A DNA stretch of 13,213 bases, taken from NCBI GenBank assembly GCA_003242195.1, contig QGUQ01000014.1, positions 1 through 13,213 on the forward strand, given 5' to 3'. This document shows positions 1-6,382 of this stretch, piece by piece (the first letter of the stretch is position 1; each line of letters starts with the position of its first letter). The position numbers were made by a program, and so were the translations under genes. The stretch comes from Bacillota bacterium. Lineage in GTDB: Bacteria; Bacillota; Sulfobacillia; Thermaerobacterales; Thermaerobacteraceae. Under the pieces are notes generated by a model that saw only the letters and a program-made list of their open reading frames with translations, did not search any database and was not told where the DNA came from.

Positions 1-42
1 ATCCTGTATCGCGCGCTGGCCGGTGAGGGCCGTTACCGCTAA
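1..42 (+). CDS. C-terminal end of an upstream gene, probably a sugar-ABC permease (partial)
   Basis: The frame is open from the window edge and stops at TAA 40-42. It encodes the last 13 residues, ILYRALAGEGRYR. A hydrophobic start followed by a short basic tail resembles the cytoplasmic end of a MalF-type permease. A MalG-type permease starts 36 bases downstream on the same strand, and MalF/MalG genes are usually adjacent, so a partner permease is the likeliest identity. The fragment is too short to prove this by itself. Confidence 0.5.
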   Translation: MLYRALAGEGRYR

Positions 43-78
43 TCGGGGGCGGGCCGCCGCGAGGGGGGAGGGGAACCC

Positions 79-987
79 GTGAAAGAGCCTTTGCAAATGC
101 CCATGGGTACGGTGACCAACAACCCGCCACCCGCCGGCGCGGAGCGGGGTTGCGGCGCGCCGGCGACGGCGAAACTGTGGTGGGGTCTCCTCTATGCGGT
201 GCTCATCCTGTACGCGGTGGTCACCTTCCTGCCCTTCCTTTGGGCCGTGTCCACCTCCTTCAAGACGCTGCAGGAGGTGAGCCACCGCCCCACGGCGCTG
301 ATTCCCGATCAGCCGACGCTGGAAGCCTACCGGCTCATCTTCTCGCGCACCGGGCTGTTTCTGCGCTGGTTCTTCAACAGCGCGGTTGTGACGGGCGCCG
401 TGGTGACCCTGGGCTTGCTGTTCAATTCCATGGCGGGATATGCCCTGGCCCGCATCCCCTTCTTCGGCCGCCGGTTCTGGTTCTGGTTCGTCCTGGCCTC
501 CCTCATGGTTCCCAGCCAGGTGCTGATCGTGCCCAAGTATCTCATCATGCGGGATTTGGGAGGCCTCAACACCCATTGGGGTCTGATCGTCCCCTCGGCG
601 GTGAACGCCACCTGGGTGTTCATGATGCGCCAGTTCTTCCTCAATTTCCCCCGCGAGCTGGAGGAGGCGGCCGAGCTGGACGGCCTCAACCGCTTCCAGA
701 CCTTCGTCCGCATCGTCCTGCCCCTGGCCAAGCCGGCCCTGGCTGCCCAGGCCATGTTCCTTTTCATCGGTGCCTGGAACGAGTTCATGTGGCCGCTGGT
801 GATCATATCGGAGCAGAGCATGTACACCCTGCCGGTGGGCCTCACCGCCTTCCGCAGCGAGTATTACACCTTCTGGAACGTGGTCATGGCGGCCTCCATG
901 TTGTTCACACTTCCCTCCCTGATCCTGTTCATCTCCTTCCGGCGTTACTTCATGGAGGGGATCACCTTGGGCGGGATCAAGGAGTAG
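79..987 (+). CDS. Carbohydrate ABC transporter permease, MalG type
   Basis: This is an inner-membrane subunit of a binding-protein-dependent sugar importer. It forms the translocation path with a MalF-type partner and couples to a MalK-type ATPase. The 302 residues are near family length (about 275-300), with a roughly 33-residue polar N-terminal extension. Hydrophobic segments lie near residues 35-57, 100-125, 133-152, 165-185, 222-242 and 267-287, giving six spans. The EAA loop that docks on the ATPase is clear at 195-216 (EEAAELDGLN, then IVLPLAKP). The C-terminal pattern FRRYFMEGITLGGIKE is typical of MalG relatives. The GTG start is supported by a purine-rich SD (GAGGGGGGAGGGG, 61-73) five bases upstream. 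The substrate cannot be read from the sequence, and no ATPase or binding protein lies in the window. Confidence 0.93.
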   Translation: MKEPLQMPMGTVTNNPPPAGAERGCGAPATAKLWWGLLYAVLILYAVVTFLPFLWAVSTSFKTLQEVSHRPTALIPDQPTLEAYRLIFSRTGLFLRWFFNSAVVTGAVVTLGLLFNSMAGYALARIPFFGRRFWFWFVLASLMVPSQVLIVPKYLIMRDLGGLNTHWGLIVPSAVNATWVFMMRQFFLNFPRELEEAAELDGLNRFQTFVRIVLPLAKPALAAQAMFLFIGAWNEFMWPLVIISEQSMYTLPVGLTAFRSEYYTFWNVVMAASMLFTLPSLILFISFRRYFMEGITLGGIKE

Positions 988-1013
988 CGTCACCGGCGAG
1001 GAACCGGCACCCG

Positions 1014-1042
1014 TTGCGAGTCAAGCGCCGGTACCGGATAAT
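1014..1042 (+). promoter_or_regulatory. Putative sigma-A promoter for the alpha/beta hydrolase gene
   Basis: TTGCGA (1014-1019, 4 of 6 matches to the -35 consensus) and GATAAT (1037-1042, 5 of 6 to the -10) are separated by 17 bases. Transcription would begin near 1049, leaving about 100 bases of leader before the start at 1153. This is sequence match only; a separate promoter fits the 165-base gap after the permease gene. Confidence 0.45.
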
Positions 1043-1152
1043 CTCTGCCAATGAAGACTCGGCCGGGGCCGCGCCCATAGGAGGAGACAGCAGCGGGCTG
1101 CAAGGCGCGGTCCGCGGTTCCGCCGGGCTGATGAGGCGGGGAGGTGCCGGCG

Positions 1153-2025
1153 GTGCTCGATGCGTTCCGGGCGGGGGATGGGACTCCCATCTACTTCGAA
1201 GTCCACGGCTCGGGTCCCCCGCTGTACGTCTGTCACGGGGGTCCCAGCGCCACCTTTTCCTACATGAAGGAGGCCCTGGAGCCGCTGGCGCGGTCCTTCA
1301 CCCTGGTCTACCACGACTACCGGGGAAGCGGGCGGTCGGGGCGCGCTCCTTCCCCGACCTACCGGTTCCAGCAACTGGCGGACGACCTGGATGCCCTGCG
1401 CGCCCACCTGGGCCACCGCCGCATCGGCCTGCTGGCCCATTCCCTGGGCGGCTTCGTGGCCCTGCACTACGCCCTGCGGTACGGGCAGCACCTGCAGGCC
1501 CTGGTGCTGGTGGCCACCACGCCGACCGGGTCGACGGGGCGCCTGCTGGTGCCCACCCTCCGGGCCCTGGGACCGCGGCGCCTCGTCCGCCTGGTTGCCG
1601 CAGCCGCCGCCTACGGCCTGACCTGGGCCTGGCGGCGGGAGAGCCCGGCGCGACGACGCGCCTGGCACCGGCTGTTGGCTCTCCTGCAGGAGGGGCGGCC
1701 CGACCGCATGGAGCGGGTGCGCGCCGCGGAGAGGGCGGCGGCCGTTGCCAGCGACAACGCCCCGAACCTGGAAGCCGAGGCCTACCGCACGGACCTGACA
1801 TCCCGGCTGCACGAGATCCGCTGTCCGACTCTGGTCGCCTGCGGCGACCGCGACGCCGTCTTCTACGCCGCCCTCGCCCTGTACCGCCGGCACTGGTCTG
1901 CCGCCACCTACCGGATCTTTCACGGAGTGGGACATCACCCCGCCATCGAGGAACCGGAAGCCTTCTTTCCAGCTGTCGAGGGATTCCTCCGGGAGCAGTG
2001 GCGGGGAATGCAAGTTTCCGGCTGA
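1153..2025 (+). CDS. Alpha/beta hydrolase, proline-iminopeptidase-like
   Basis: This is a soluble alpha/beta-hydrolase fold enzyme of 290 residues. The HGGP motif (residues 28-31) that forms the oxyanion region of proline iminopeptidase-type peptidases is present, followed by HDYRGSGRSG. The nucleophile elbow is AHSLGG with Ser97. The acid is probably Asp234 in ACGDRDAVF, and the catalytic His is 261 in GVGHHPAIEEP, so the triad looks complete. The middle (about 125-200) is an Arg/Ala-rich cap. A GTG at 1144 lies in frame, but the SD GGGGAGG (1138-1144) sits directly against it; the GTG at 1153 has a proper 8-base spacing and is chosen. The gene is flanked by a permease gene upstream and a convergent gene downstream, so it is probably transcribed alone. 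Peptidase and esterase/lactonase activity cannot be separated from sequence. Confidence 0.88.
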   Translation: MLDAFRAGDGTPIYFEVHGSGPPLYVCHGGPSATFSYMKEALEPLARSFTLVYHDYRGSGRSGRAPSPTYRFQQLADDLDALRAHLGHRRIGLLAHSLGGFVALHYALRYGQHLQALVLVATTPTGSTGRLLVPTLRALGPRRLVRLVAAAAAYGLTWAWRRESPARRRAWHRLLALLQEGRPDRMERVRAAERAAAVASDNAPNLEAEAYRTDLTSRLHEIRCPTLVACGDRDAVFYAALALYRRHWSAATYRIFHGVGHHPAIEEPEAFFPAVEGFLREQWRGMQVSG

Positions 2026-2048
2026 TGACGGGCAAGGGACGGCAAGGA

Positions 2049-2082
2049 GGAACCCGCCATGGGGCGATGAGGGGCGGGATCC
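2049..2082. terminator. Possible stem-loop between convergent genes
   Basis: The inverted repeat GGAACCCGCC (2049-2058) / GGCGGGATCC (2073-2082) pairs over 10 positions with one mismatch around a 14-base loop. It lies in the 80-base gap between the hydrolase and the convergent DUF6249-like gene, where a shared terminator would be expected. There is no T-tract on either side, so intrinsic termination is doubtful. Confidence 0.3.
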
Positions 2083-2105
2083 GCGGACCTCGGTGGGTGG
2101 GCGCG

Positions 2106-2486
2106 CTAGCCCGTTCCGCCGGGGCCGCCCTTGGCTCCCGCGTGTTCCGTGTCGGGCTGCAGCAGATAGGCCAGGATGTTCGCTAGCCCCACGAACAGCG
2201 GGATCAGCCCGCCGAGCAGCCACGGGCCGAAGCCGAGGGAGGAGAGGCCGAGCGTCAGCGCTAGCCCGATGGCAGCGGTGATGAGGCCGGTGTCCAGCCG
2301 GTTGCGGCGCCGGCGGGACCTGACCGGTTCTTCCCCTTCATCGCTGTCGGTGAGGTCCGGCACCAGTCCCTTCTCGATCATCGCCATCCGTTCCCGGTGT
2401 TTCAGATACCGGTTCCACCCCACGTACAGGAACACGATGAGAACGACGATAGCCGGCATGAAAATGGCGGCCAGCGCTTCGACCAA
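2106..2486 (-). CDS. DUF6249-like small membrane protein
   Basis: The 126-residue protein has three predicted membrane segments: about residues 5-23, 67-85 and 88-109. Between the first two is a basic/acidic cytoplasmic stretch containing KHRERMAMIEKGLVPDL, a pattern I associate with DUF6249 proteins (helix, then R-x-x-M-x-x-IEKG). SRRRRNR at 57-63 should stay cytoplasmic. The TTG start at 2486 is chosen because GAGGGGG lies nine bases upstream and the upstream gene stops at TGA 2490-2488, leaving a one-base gap (TGA-C-TTG). The open frame extends further upstream, but that stretch only shadows the preceding gene. Tight coupling suggests it works at the membrane with the DUF4097 protein encoded before it. 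The biochemical role is unknown. Confidence 0.75.
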   Translation of the reverse strand: MVEALAAIFMPAIVVLIVFLYVGWNRYLKHRERMAMIEKGLVPDLTDSDEGEEPVRSRRRRNRLDTGLITAAIGLALTLGLSSLGFGPWLLGGLIPLFVGLANILAYLLQPDTEHAGAKGGPGGTG

Positions 2487-2487
2487 G

Positions 2488-3378
2488 TCACCGCACCCCC
2501 TCGTGGATCTCGACCGAACCCATCGACGTGTGGATGGCGATGCGACCGACAAGATCGCCCCGACCCAGCACGCCCTTCCGCTCGCCGTTGGAACCGCCGA
2601 TGGATTGGAGCGTGTAGGGGATCTTGCTTTCGAAGCTGCCCATGTTTGTCTCCACGTCCAGCCGGTAGGCGCGGTCGCCGGGAATGGTCAGGGCGACGGC
2701 GCCCATGTCGCTGTCGATCACCGTGTCCGGTCCGGGTACGCCGGCGAAGTCAATGGAGCCCATGTCCGTCTCCAGCGACAGCCGCCCGCTGAGGGAGGCC
2801 TCGGCGATGGTGATGGAGCCCATGTCGGTCTTGATGTCCAGCTCGCCCCGGAAGCCGCGAACCTCTACGGCGCCCATGTCGGTGTTGACGACGGCCTTGC
2901 CGTCCAGATCCTGCAGGTAGACTTCGCCCATGTCGGTCTCCACGTCCAGCGTCAGACCGTCCGGTACCGTCAGCACCAGGTCGGCCGTCGGGAAGGAACG
3001 GAGAGGGAACCACGACCAGCGGTGCTCCCGGAACGCGATGCGAAGGGTGTCGCCCTGGCGGCTGACGGACAGCAGCTCCTGGGCCTGCTGCTCATCCAGG
3101 TCACGCCCCCGGAGGCGGATCTCCCCTTCCAGGTAGATCTGCCCGCTCGGGCCACCACCCCGGACGGTCACCTCACCCATCGAGTTGCGAATGACGACGG
3201 AGCGGGCGGCGTCCAGGGGGATGGCCCGGCGTACCGGTACCGCCTTGCCGGGATCCCAGCCCAGGCCCCAGAAGCCCCAGTCCCCGACAGCCGATACGGC
3301 AGACACCATGACGGCGAGGACCACCAGCATCAGGGCGGCGACCACCGCGGCCAGGACCATGCGTACCGGTCGACTCAT
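2488..3378 (-). CDS. DUF4097-family beta-repeat protein, exported or membrane-anchored, Met-Gly repeats
   Basis: The protein has 296 residues. The N-terminus is MSRPVR followed by a hydrophobic segment (about residues 7-31), which is a signal peptide or a single membrane anchor, so the rest should be outside the cytoplasm. After a spacer (40-65) comes a repeated strand-turn unit whose turn reads x-Met-Gly-(Ser/Ala/Glu), with Met at 67, 150, 168, 186, 206, 225, 246 and 286. The 18-21 residue spacing (40 at one gap, 83 after the first) and the alternating hydrophobic strands suit a right-handed beta-helix-like DUF4097 fold. The ATG at 3378 has GGAGGT five bases upstream; the open frame upstream is non-coding leader. 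It is the first gene of a pair with the DUF6249-like gene. DUF4097 proteins are often linked to envelope stress, but no specific function can be assigned. Confidence 0.85.
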   Translation of the reverse strand: MSRPVRMVLAAVVAALMLVVLAVMVSAVSAVGDWGFWGLGWDPGKAVPVRRAIPLDAARSVVIRNSMGEVTVRGGGPSGQIYLEGEIRLRGRDLDEQQAQELLSVSRQGDTLRIAFREHRWSWFPLRSFPTADLVLTVPDGLTLDVETDMGEVYLQDLDGKAVVNTDMGAVEVRGFRGELDIKTDMGSITIAEASLSGRLSLETDMGSIDFAGVPGPDTVIDSDMGAVALTIPGDRAYRLDVETNMGSFESKIPYTLQSIGGSNGERKGVLGRGDLVGRIAIHTSMGSVEIHEGVR

Positions 3379-3583
3379 GCTGGACCTCCGATCCGTCTGC
3401 GTCCGCTCCGTCCGCACCCGACGGCACGCCCGGCTTGAAGACTCCCCGTGACCGGCAGCGGCCAGGTGGAACTGGTTGGCGGGGCGGCCGCTAGCGTTCT
3501 TGGGATGTACGTTGATCATACGTGAAAAGCCGGACCGGCTACCAGTGACCGGGGTCATGAGACCTGCCCGCATCGCGGAGCGG
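3379..3583. other. Intergenic region between divergent transcription units
   Basis: These 205 bases separate the minus-strand DUF4097 gene from the forward trp promoter. No credible gene is visible. Apart from the GGAGGT ribosome binding site just before 3378, the only notable signals are a short interrupted palindrome around 3509-3525 centred on TGATCA, and a weak minus-strand -10-like TATGAT (3520-3515) without a good -35. The promoter of the DUF4097 unit is probably here but cannot be fixed by eye. Confidence 0.5.
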
Positions 3584-3612
3584 TTGACACCGGTCCGGTG
3601 CGGCGCTAGAAT
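3584..3612 (+). promoter_or_regulatory. Sigma-A promoter of the trp operon
   Basis: A perfect -35 hexamer TTGACA (3584-3589) and the -10 TAGAAT (3607-3612, 5 of 6) are separated by exactly 17 bases. Transcription should start near 3619, immediately before the first T-box leader stem. This is the best promoter match in the window and fits the long regulated leader that follows. Confidence 0.88.
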
Positions 3613-3618
3613 CCAGGT

Positions 3619-3945
3619 CAACAAGGCCAGTTCGCCAACGGCGATGCGCGGGAAGAGTAGGCGCGTACCGGCGGCCAGCGAGCCGGCGGCCCCCGGCCAG
3701 GGGGATGGTGGGACGGCCGGCCCGCAATGGGCGCGCTGAATGGGCCCGCAAGCCGCAGACCGAACGCGCCGTGCCGAGGGTGGTCGAAGGGTACGGCGCC
3801 AGTAGGCTCTGCCGGAACCCCCACCGTGACCCGGGGGAGGGTATCGGCCATCGCGCCCGTACCCGAACGAGTGAGGCCGTCCGGCCTAACTCGGGTGGCA
3901 CCGCGGAAGAGCACCTTTCGCCCCGAAGGCGAAAGGGCTTTTTTA
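3619..3945 (+). promoter_or_regulatory. T-box riboswitch 1 (tRNA-Trp sensing), complete, with terminator
   Basis: This leader RNA binds uncharged tRNA-Trp and then prevents termination ahead of trpE. Stem I pairs GCGGG and GCGCGT on the 5' side with GCGCGC and CCCGC on the 3' side. Between them is a specifier loop, AAGAGTAG opposite TGAATGGG, which places the Trp codon UGG at 3741-3743. Stem III is GGCC-GTCC-GGCC inside GAGT/ACTC (about 3869-3891). The T-box bulge TGGCACC (3896-3902) includes UGGC, which complements GCCA, the 3' end expected of tRNA-Trp with discriminator G. The antiterminator pairs CGGG (3892-3895) with CCCG (3922-3925), and GCG (3903-3905) with CGC (3919-3921). The competing terminator is listed separately. 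Codon and acceptor contacts both indicate Trp. Confidence 0.93.
3914..3944 (+). terminator. Intrinsic terminator of T-box 1
   Basis: CCTTTCGCC (3914-3922) and GGCGAAAGG (3928-3936) form a perfect 9-bp stem with a 5-base loop. A GC pair can extend it past a bulged A, and six T residues follow (3939-3944). Its left arm also supplies the 3' half of the antiterminator, so the two structures exclude one another, as in standard T-box control. Confidence 0.92.
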
Positions 3946-4122
3946 TTGAGGGTGCCGCCCGCCCCGTTGCGCCGGCCCGCCTGCGCGGAGGCGTAGGAAG
4001 GGGGCCTGGGACCTGCGTCCGACCGCGGACGCGGAACAGGTGAGGTCGGACGGGCGGCCTAAATGGGGTGGCACCGCGGAACGGCGCCTTCCGTCCCCAG
4101 GACGGAGGCGCCGTTTTCCTTT
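3946..4122 (+). promoter_or_regulatory. T-box module 2, shortened, directly downstream of T-box 1
   Basis: This is a second T-box decision element of about 175 bases, roughly half the length of the first. A stem-III-like hairpin GGTCG/CGGCC (4044-4058) leads into AAATGGGG, the bulge TGGCACC (4069-4075, UGGC matching the Trp acceptor end) and GCGG. The antiterminator would pair TGGGG (4064-4068) with CCCCA (4095-4099), and GCGG with CCGT just before it. Upstream are only two small hairpins: one built on GGCCC/GGGCC with inner GCCT/AGGC (3974-4006), and GCGTCC/GGACGC (4015-4032). No full-length Stem I and no convincing UGG specifier loop is visible. It either uses a minimal Stem I or shares the specifier of T-box 1. 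Confidence 0.85.
4081..4122 (+). terminator. Intrinsic terminator of T-box 2
   Basis: The left arm 4081-4096 (starting ACGGCGCC) pairs with the right arm 4100-4114 (ending GGCGCCGT) over 15 pairs with a single bulged T. The loop is CCA, and TTTTCCTTT closes the structure (the first T is also the last base of the right arm). It is longer and richer in GC than the first terminator. The trpE start lies 47 bases after the tract. Confidence 0.92.
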
Positions 4123-4169
4123 GGCAGTGAGACGAGGGCAGCACCAAGGCCAGCAAGGGGGTCTGGGAG

Positions 4170-5771
4170 ATGCGGCCGGGGACGACACGCCCGCAGGTGG
4201 CCACGGGAACCACCCGTGGGGATGCGAGGATCGCCGGCGTGCGACTCGCCCTGGACCAGGAGACGCCCGTCACCGTCTTCCGAAAGCTAGCCGGCGACGG
4301 ACCGGGTTTCCTGCTGGAAAGCCTCGGGGGAGGTGAGCGGGCGGGGCGCTACTCCATCATCGGTGCCTGGCCCGCTCGCGAGCTGGTCTGCACGGGCACC
4401 GCGTCCGTGTTCCGGGAGGCCGGGGCCGAGCGGGAGGCACCCGCCGATCCCTTTGTCGCCCTACGGGCCTTCGTGCGCCCCGGGCCTTCCTGGGGAGGGC
4501 TGCGCTTTGCCGGCGGGGCCGTGGGCTACATGGGCTACGATGCCGTCCGGTTCCTCGAAAGGCTGCCGGGCCGCCCGCCGGCGGACCCCGACCTGCCTGT
4601 GGCGCGGTTCATGGAATGTGCCATCCTGGCCGTTCTGGATCATGTGCGGCACGAACTGATCCTGCTCGCGCCGGCGACGCCATGCCTGGGGGCGGCCGCC
4701 GGGGCGGCGGGAGCCCCCGAGGCCGCCCGGCTGCAGGAGGCCCTGGACCGGCTGGCGGTGCCGTCGACCGCCGGCCAGCCGATCTTCCTGAGCGATGCCG
4801 ACGGGCCCGGCCTGGGCGATGGGGGCGCGGGTGCCGCCGGCCCTTGGTCAGCGGCAGTGCGTAGCCGCACGAGCCGCGCCGCCTTCGAGGCCGCGGTGCG
4901 CAGGGCCAAGGAGTACATCCGCGCTGGCGACGTGTTCCAGGTGGTCCTCTCGCGCCGCCTGGAGTTCGACTGGCACGGGGATCCCTTCGACCTCTACCGG
5001 GCGCTGCGGGTGGTGACGCCCTCGCCCTACATGTTCTACCTCCGGTTCGACGGAGACACGGTGCTGCTGGGTGCCTCACCCGAGCTCCTGGTGCGTGTCG
5101 AGGGGCGGCGCGTGCTCACCCGGCCCCTCGCGGGTACCCGCCCCCGTGGCCGCACGCCGGAGGAAGACGCAGCCCTGGAGGAAGAACTGCGGGCGGATCC
5201 CAAGGAGCGGGCCGAGCACACCATGCTGGTCGACCTGGGGCGCAACGACCTGGGGAAGGTCTGCAGCTACGGCACGGTGCGGGTGGAGCGGCTCATGTAC
5301 GTGGAGCGGTATTCCCACGTCATGCACATGGCCTCGGACGTGGCCGGCCAGCTGGCTCCGGGGAGGGATGCCGTGGACGCGCTGGCGGCCTGCTTCCCCG
5401 CTGGAACCCTTACCGGTGCGCCAAAGGTGCGGGCCATGGAGATCATCGACGAACTGGAGCCCGTGGCCCGCGGGCCGTACGGCGGGGCGGTCGGCTACCT
5501 GGGCTACGACGGCAACCTGGACATGTGCATCGCCATCCGCACGGTGTACATCCACCGCGGGCGCGGTTACCTGCAGGCCGGGGCGGGGATCGTGCACGAC
5601 TCGCGGCCCATGGAGGAGTGGGCCGAGACCGAGGCCAAGGCCCGGGCCGGGTTGCGGGCCCTGGCGCTGGCCCTGCGCACGCGGGCCCGCCCGCGGGCGT
5701 CCGTGGCCGAGCCGGCGGGTGGGACGGCGGAACGGCCCGGGCCGGCGCGGGACGGGGGGAGCCGCCGGTGA
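4170..5771 (+). CDS. trpE: Anthranilate synthase component I
   Basis: With TrpG it converts chorismate and glutamine-derived ammonia into anthranilate, the first committed step of tryptophan synthesis. Of 533 residues, the N-terminal domain carries LLES-LGGGERAGRYSIIG (48-65), the tryptophan-binding feedback motif with its Ser51. The C-terminal chorismate-binding domain shows GASPELLV (about 300), GTRPRGRTPEEDAALEEEL (about 322-340), LGRNDLGKV (about 356-364), the signature GTLTGAPKVRAMEIIDELEP (411-430) and GYLGYDGNLDMCIAIRT (about 442-458). An Ala/Gly-rich insertion at about 170-230 and an Arg/Pro/Gly-rich tail after about 500 lengthen the protein. The ATG at 4170 has GGGGG at 4157-4161, eight bases upstream. 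It is the first gene of the operon, under tandem T-box control and probably tryptophan feedback. Confidence 0.97.
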   Translation: MRPGTTRPQVATGTTRGDARIAGVRLALDQETPVTVFRKLAGDGPGFLLESLGGGERAGRYSIIGAWPARELVCTGTASVFREAGAEREAPADPFVALRAFVRPGPSWGGLRFAGGAVGYMGYDAVRFLERLPGRPPADPDLPVARFMECAILAVLDHVRHELILLAPATPCLGAAAGAAGAPEAARLQEALDRLAVPSTAGQPIFLSDADGPGLGDGGAGAAGPWSAAVRSRTSRAAFEAAVRRAKEYIRAGDVFQVVLSRRLEFDWHGDPFDLYRALRVVTPSPYMFYLRFDGDTVLLGASPELLVRVEGRRVLTRPLAGTRPRGRTPEEDAALEEELRADPKERAEHTMLVDLGRNDLGKVCSYGTVRVERLMYVERYSHVMHMASDVAGQLAPGRDAVDALAACFPAGTLTGAPKVRAMEIIDELEPVARGPYGGAVGYLGYDGNLDMCIAIRTVYIHRGRGYLQAGAGIVHDSRPMEEWAETEAKARAGLRALALALRTRARPRASVAEPAGGTAERPGPARDGGSRR

Positions 5772-6382
5772 GGCCGGTACGCGTGCTGGTGATCGACAAC
5801 TACGACTCCTTCACCTACAACCTGGTGCAACTGCTGGGTGAGCTGGGTGCGGACGTGGAGGTGCGGCGCAACGACACGGTGGACGCCGCCTCCGTCAACG
5901 CCCTGGCACCGGACGCGGTGGTCATCTCGCCCGGGCCATGCACGCCCGCCGAGGCCGGGTGCTCGGTGGAGGTGGTGCGACAGCTGGACCCGGGGCGGCC
6001 ACTGCTGGGCGTGTGCCTCGGCCACCAGGCCATCGCCGCGGCGTGGGGCGCCCGCATCGTGCCGGGGCCGCAGGTGGTGCATGGCAAGTCCTCACCCGTG
6101 TACCACGACGGCAGCGGCTTGCTGGCCGGCCTGCCGTCGCCCCTGGAGGCCGGCCGCTACCACTCGCTGGTGGTGGACCGGGACTCGCTGCCGCCCGAGC
6201 TGGAGGTGTGCGCTTGGACGGGGGACGGGCTGGTGATGGGCTTGCGCCACCGCACGCGGCCGGTGTACGGCCTGCAGTTCCATCCCGAGTCCGTCCTCAC
6301 GCCCGCCGGGCGCTTCATCCTGCGCCGCTTCCTGGAGATCGCCGACGGCACGCGGAGAGTGCGGGAGGGGGAGCCGGCATGA
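5768..6382 (+). CDS. trpG: Anthranilate synthase component II (glutamine amidotransferase)
   Basis: This subunit releases ammonia from glutamine and passes it to TrpE. The 204 residues are normal for a class I amidotransferase: IDNYDSFTYNLVQLLG at the N-terminus, VVISPGPCTPAEAG (51-64), the nucleophile Cys83 in LGVCLGHQAIA, HGKSSPV (105-111), RYHSLVV (130-136), and the remaining triad members His172 and Glu174 in LQFHPESVLTP. The GTG at 5768 shares GTGA with the trpE stop, and GGGGGGAG lies six bases upstream. No pabA partner gene is nearby, so whether it also serves folate synthesis is open. Confidence 0.97.
   Translation: MRPVRVLVIDNYDSFTYNLVQLLGELGADVEVRRNDTVDAASVNALAPDAVVISPGPCTPAEAGCSVEVVRQLDPGRPLLGVCLGHQAIAAAWGARIVPGPQVVHGKSSPVYHDGSGLLAGLPSPLEAGRYHSLVVDRDSLPPELEVCAWTGDGLVMGLRHRTRPVYGLQFHPESVLTPAGRFILRRFLEIADGTRRVREGEPA

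Noticed and set aside
1049..1080. Short open frame (ATG at 1055) in the leader of the hydrolase gene
   Set aside because: It has only nine codons, no SD at the right distance and no sign of regulatory structure.
2640..2940. Regularly spaced short repeats resembling a CRISPR-like array
   Set aside because: The repeated word is only about nine bases, and the spacing follows the beta-strand repeat of an intact coding frame. Similar GC-rich words at 12230-12700 come from the second DUF4097 gene.
3509..3525. Interrupted palindrome around TGATCA, with a minus-strand TATGAT that could be an operator or promoter for the DUF4097 unit
   Set aside because: The palindrome needs a one-base bulge, and no acceptable -35 lies 16-18 bases from the TATGAT, so neither can be supported.
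3619..4169. A Trp-rich leader peptide attenuator upstream of trpE
   Set aside because: No short frame with an SD and clustered Trp codons is seen. The TGG triplets lie in the T-box specifier and bulges, so tRNA-sensing control explains the leader better.
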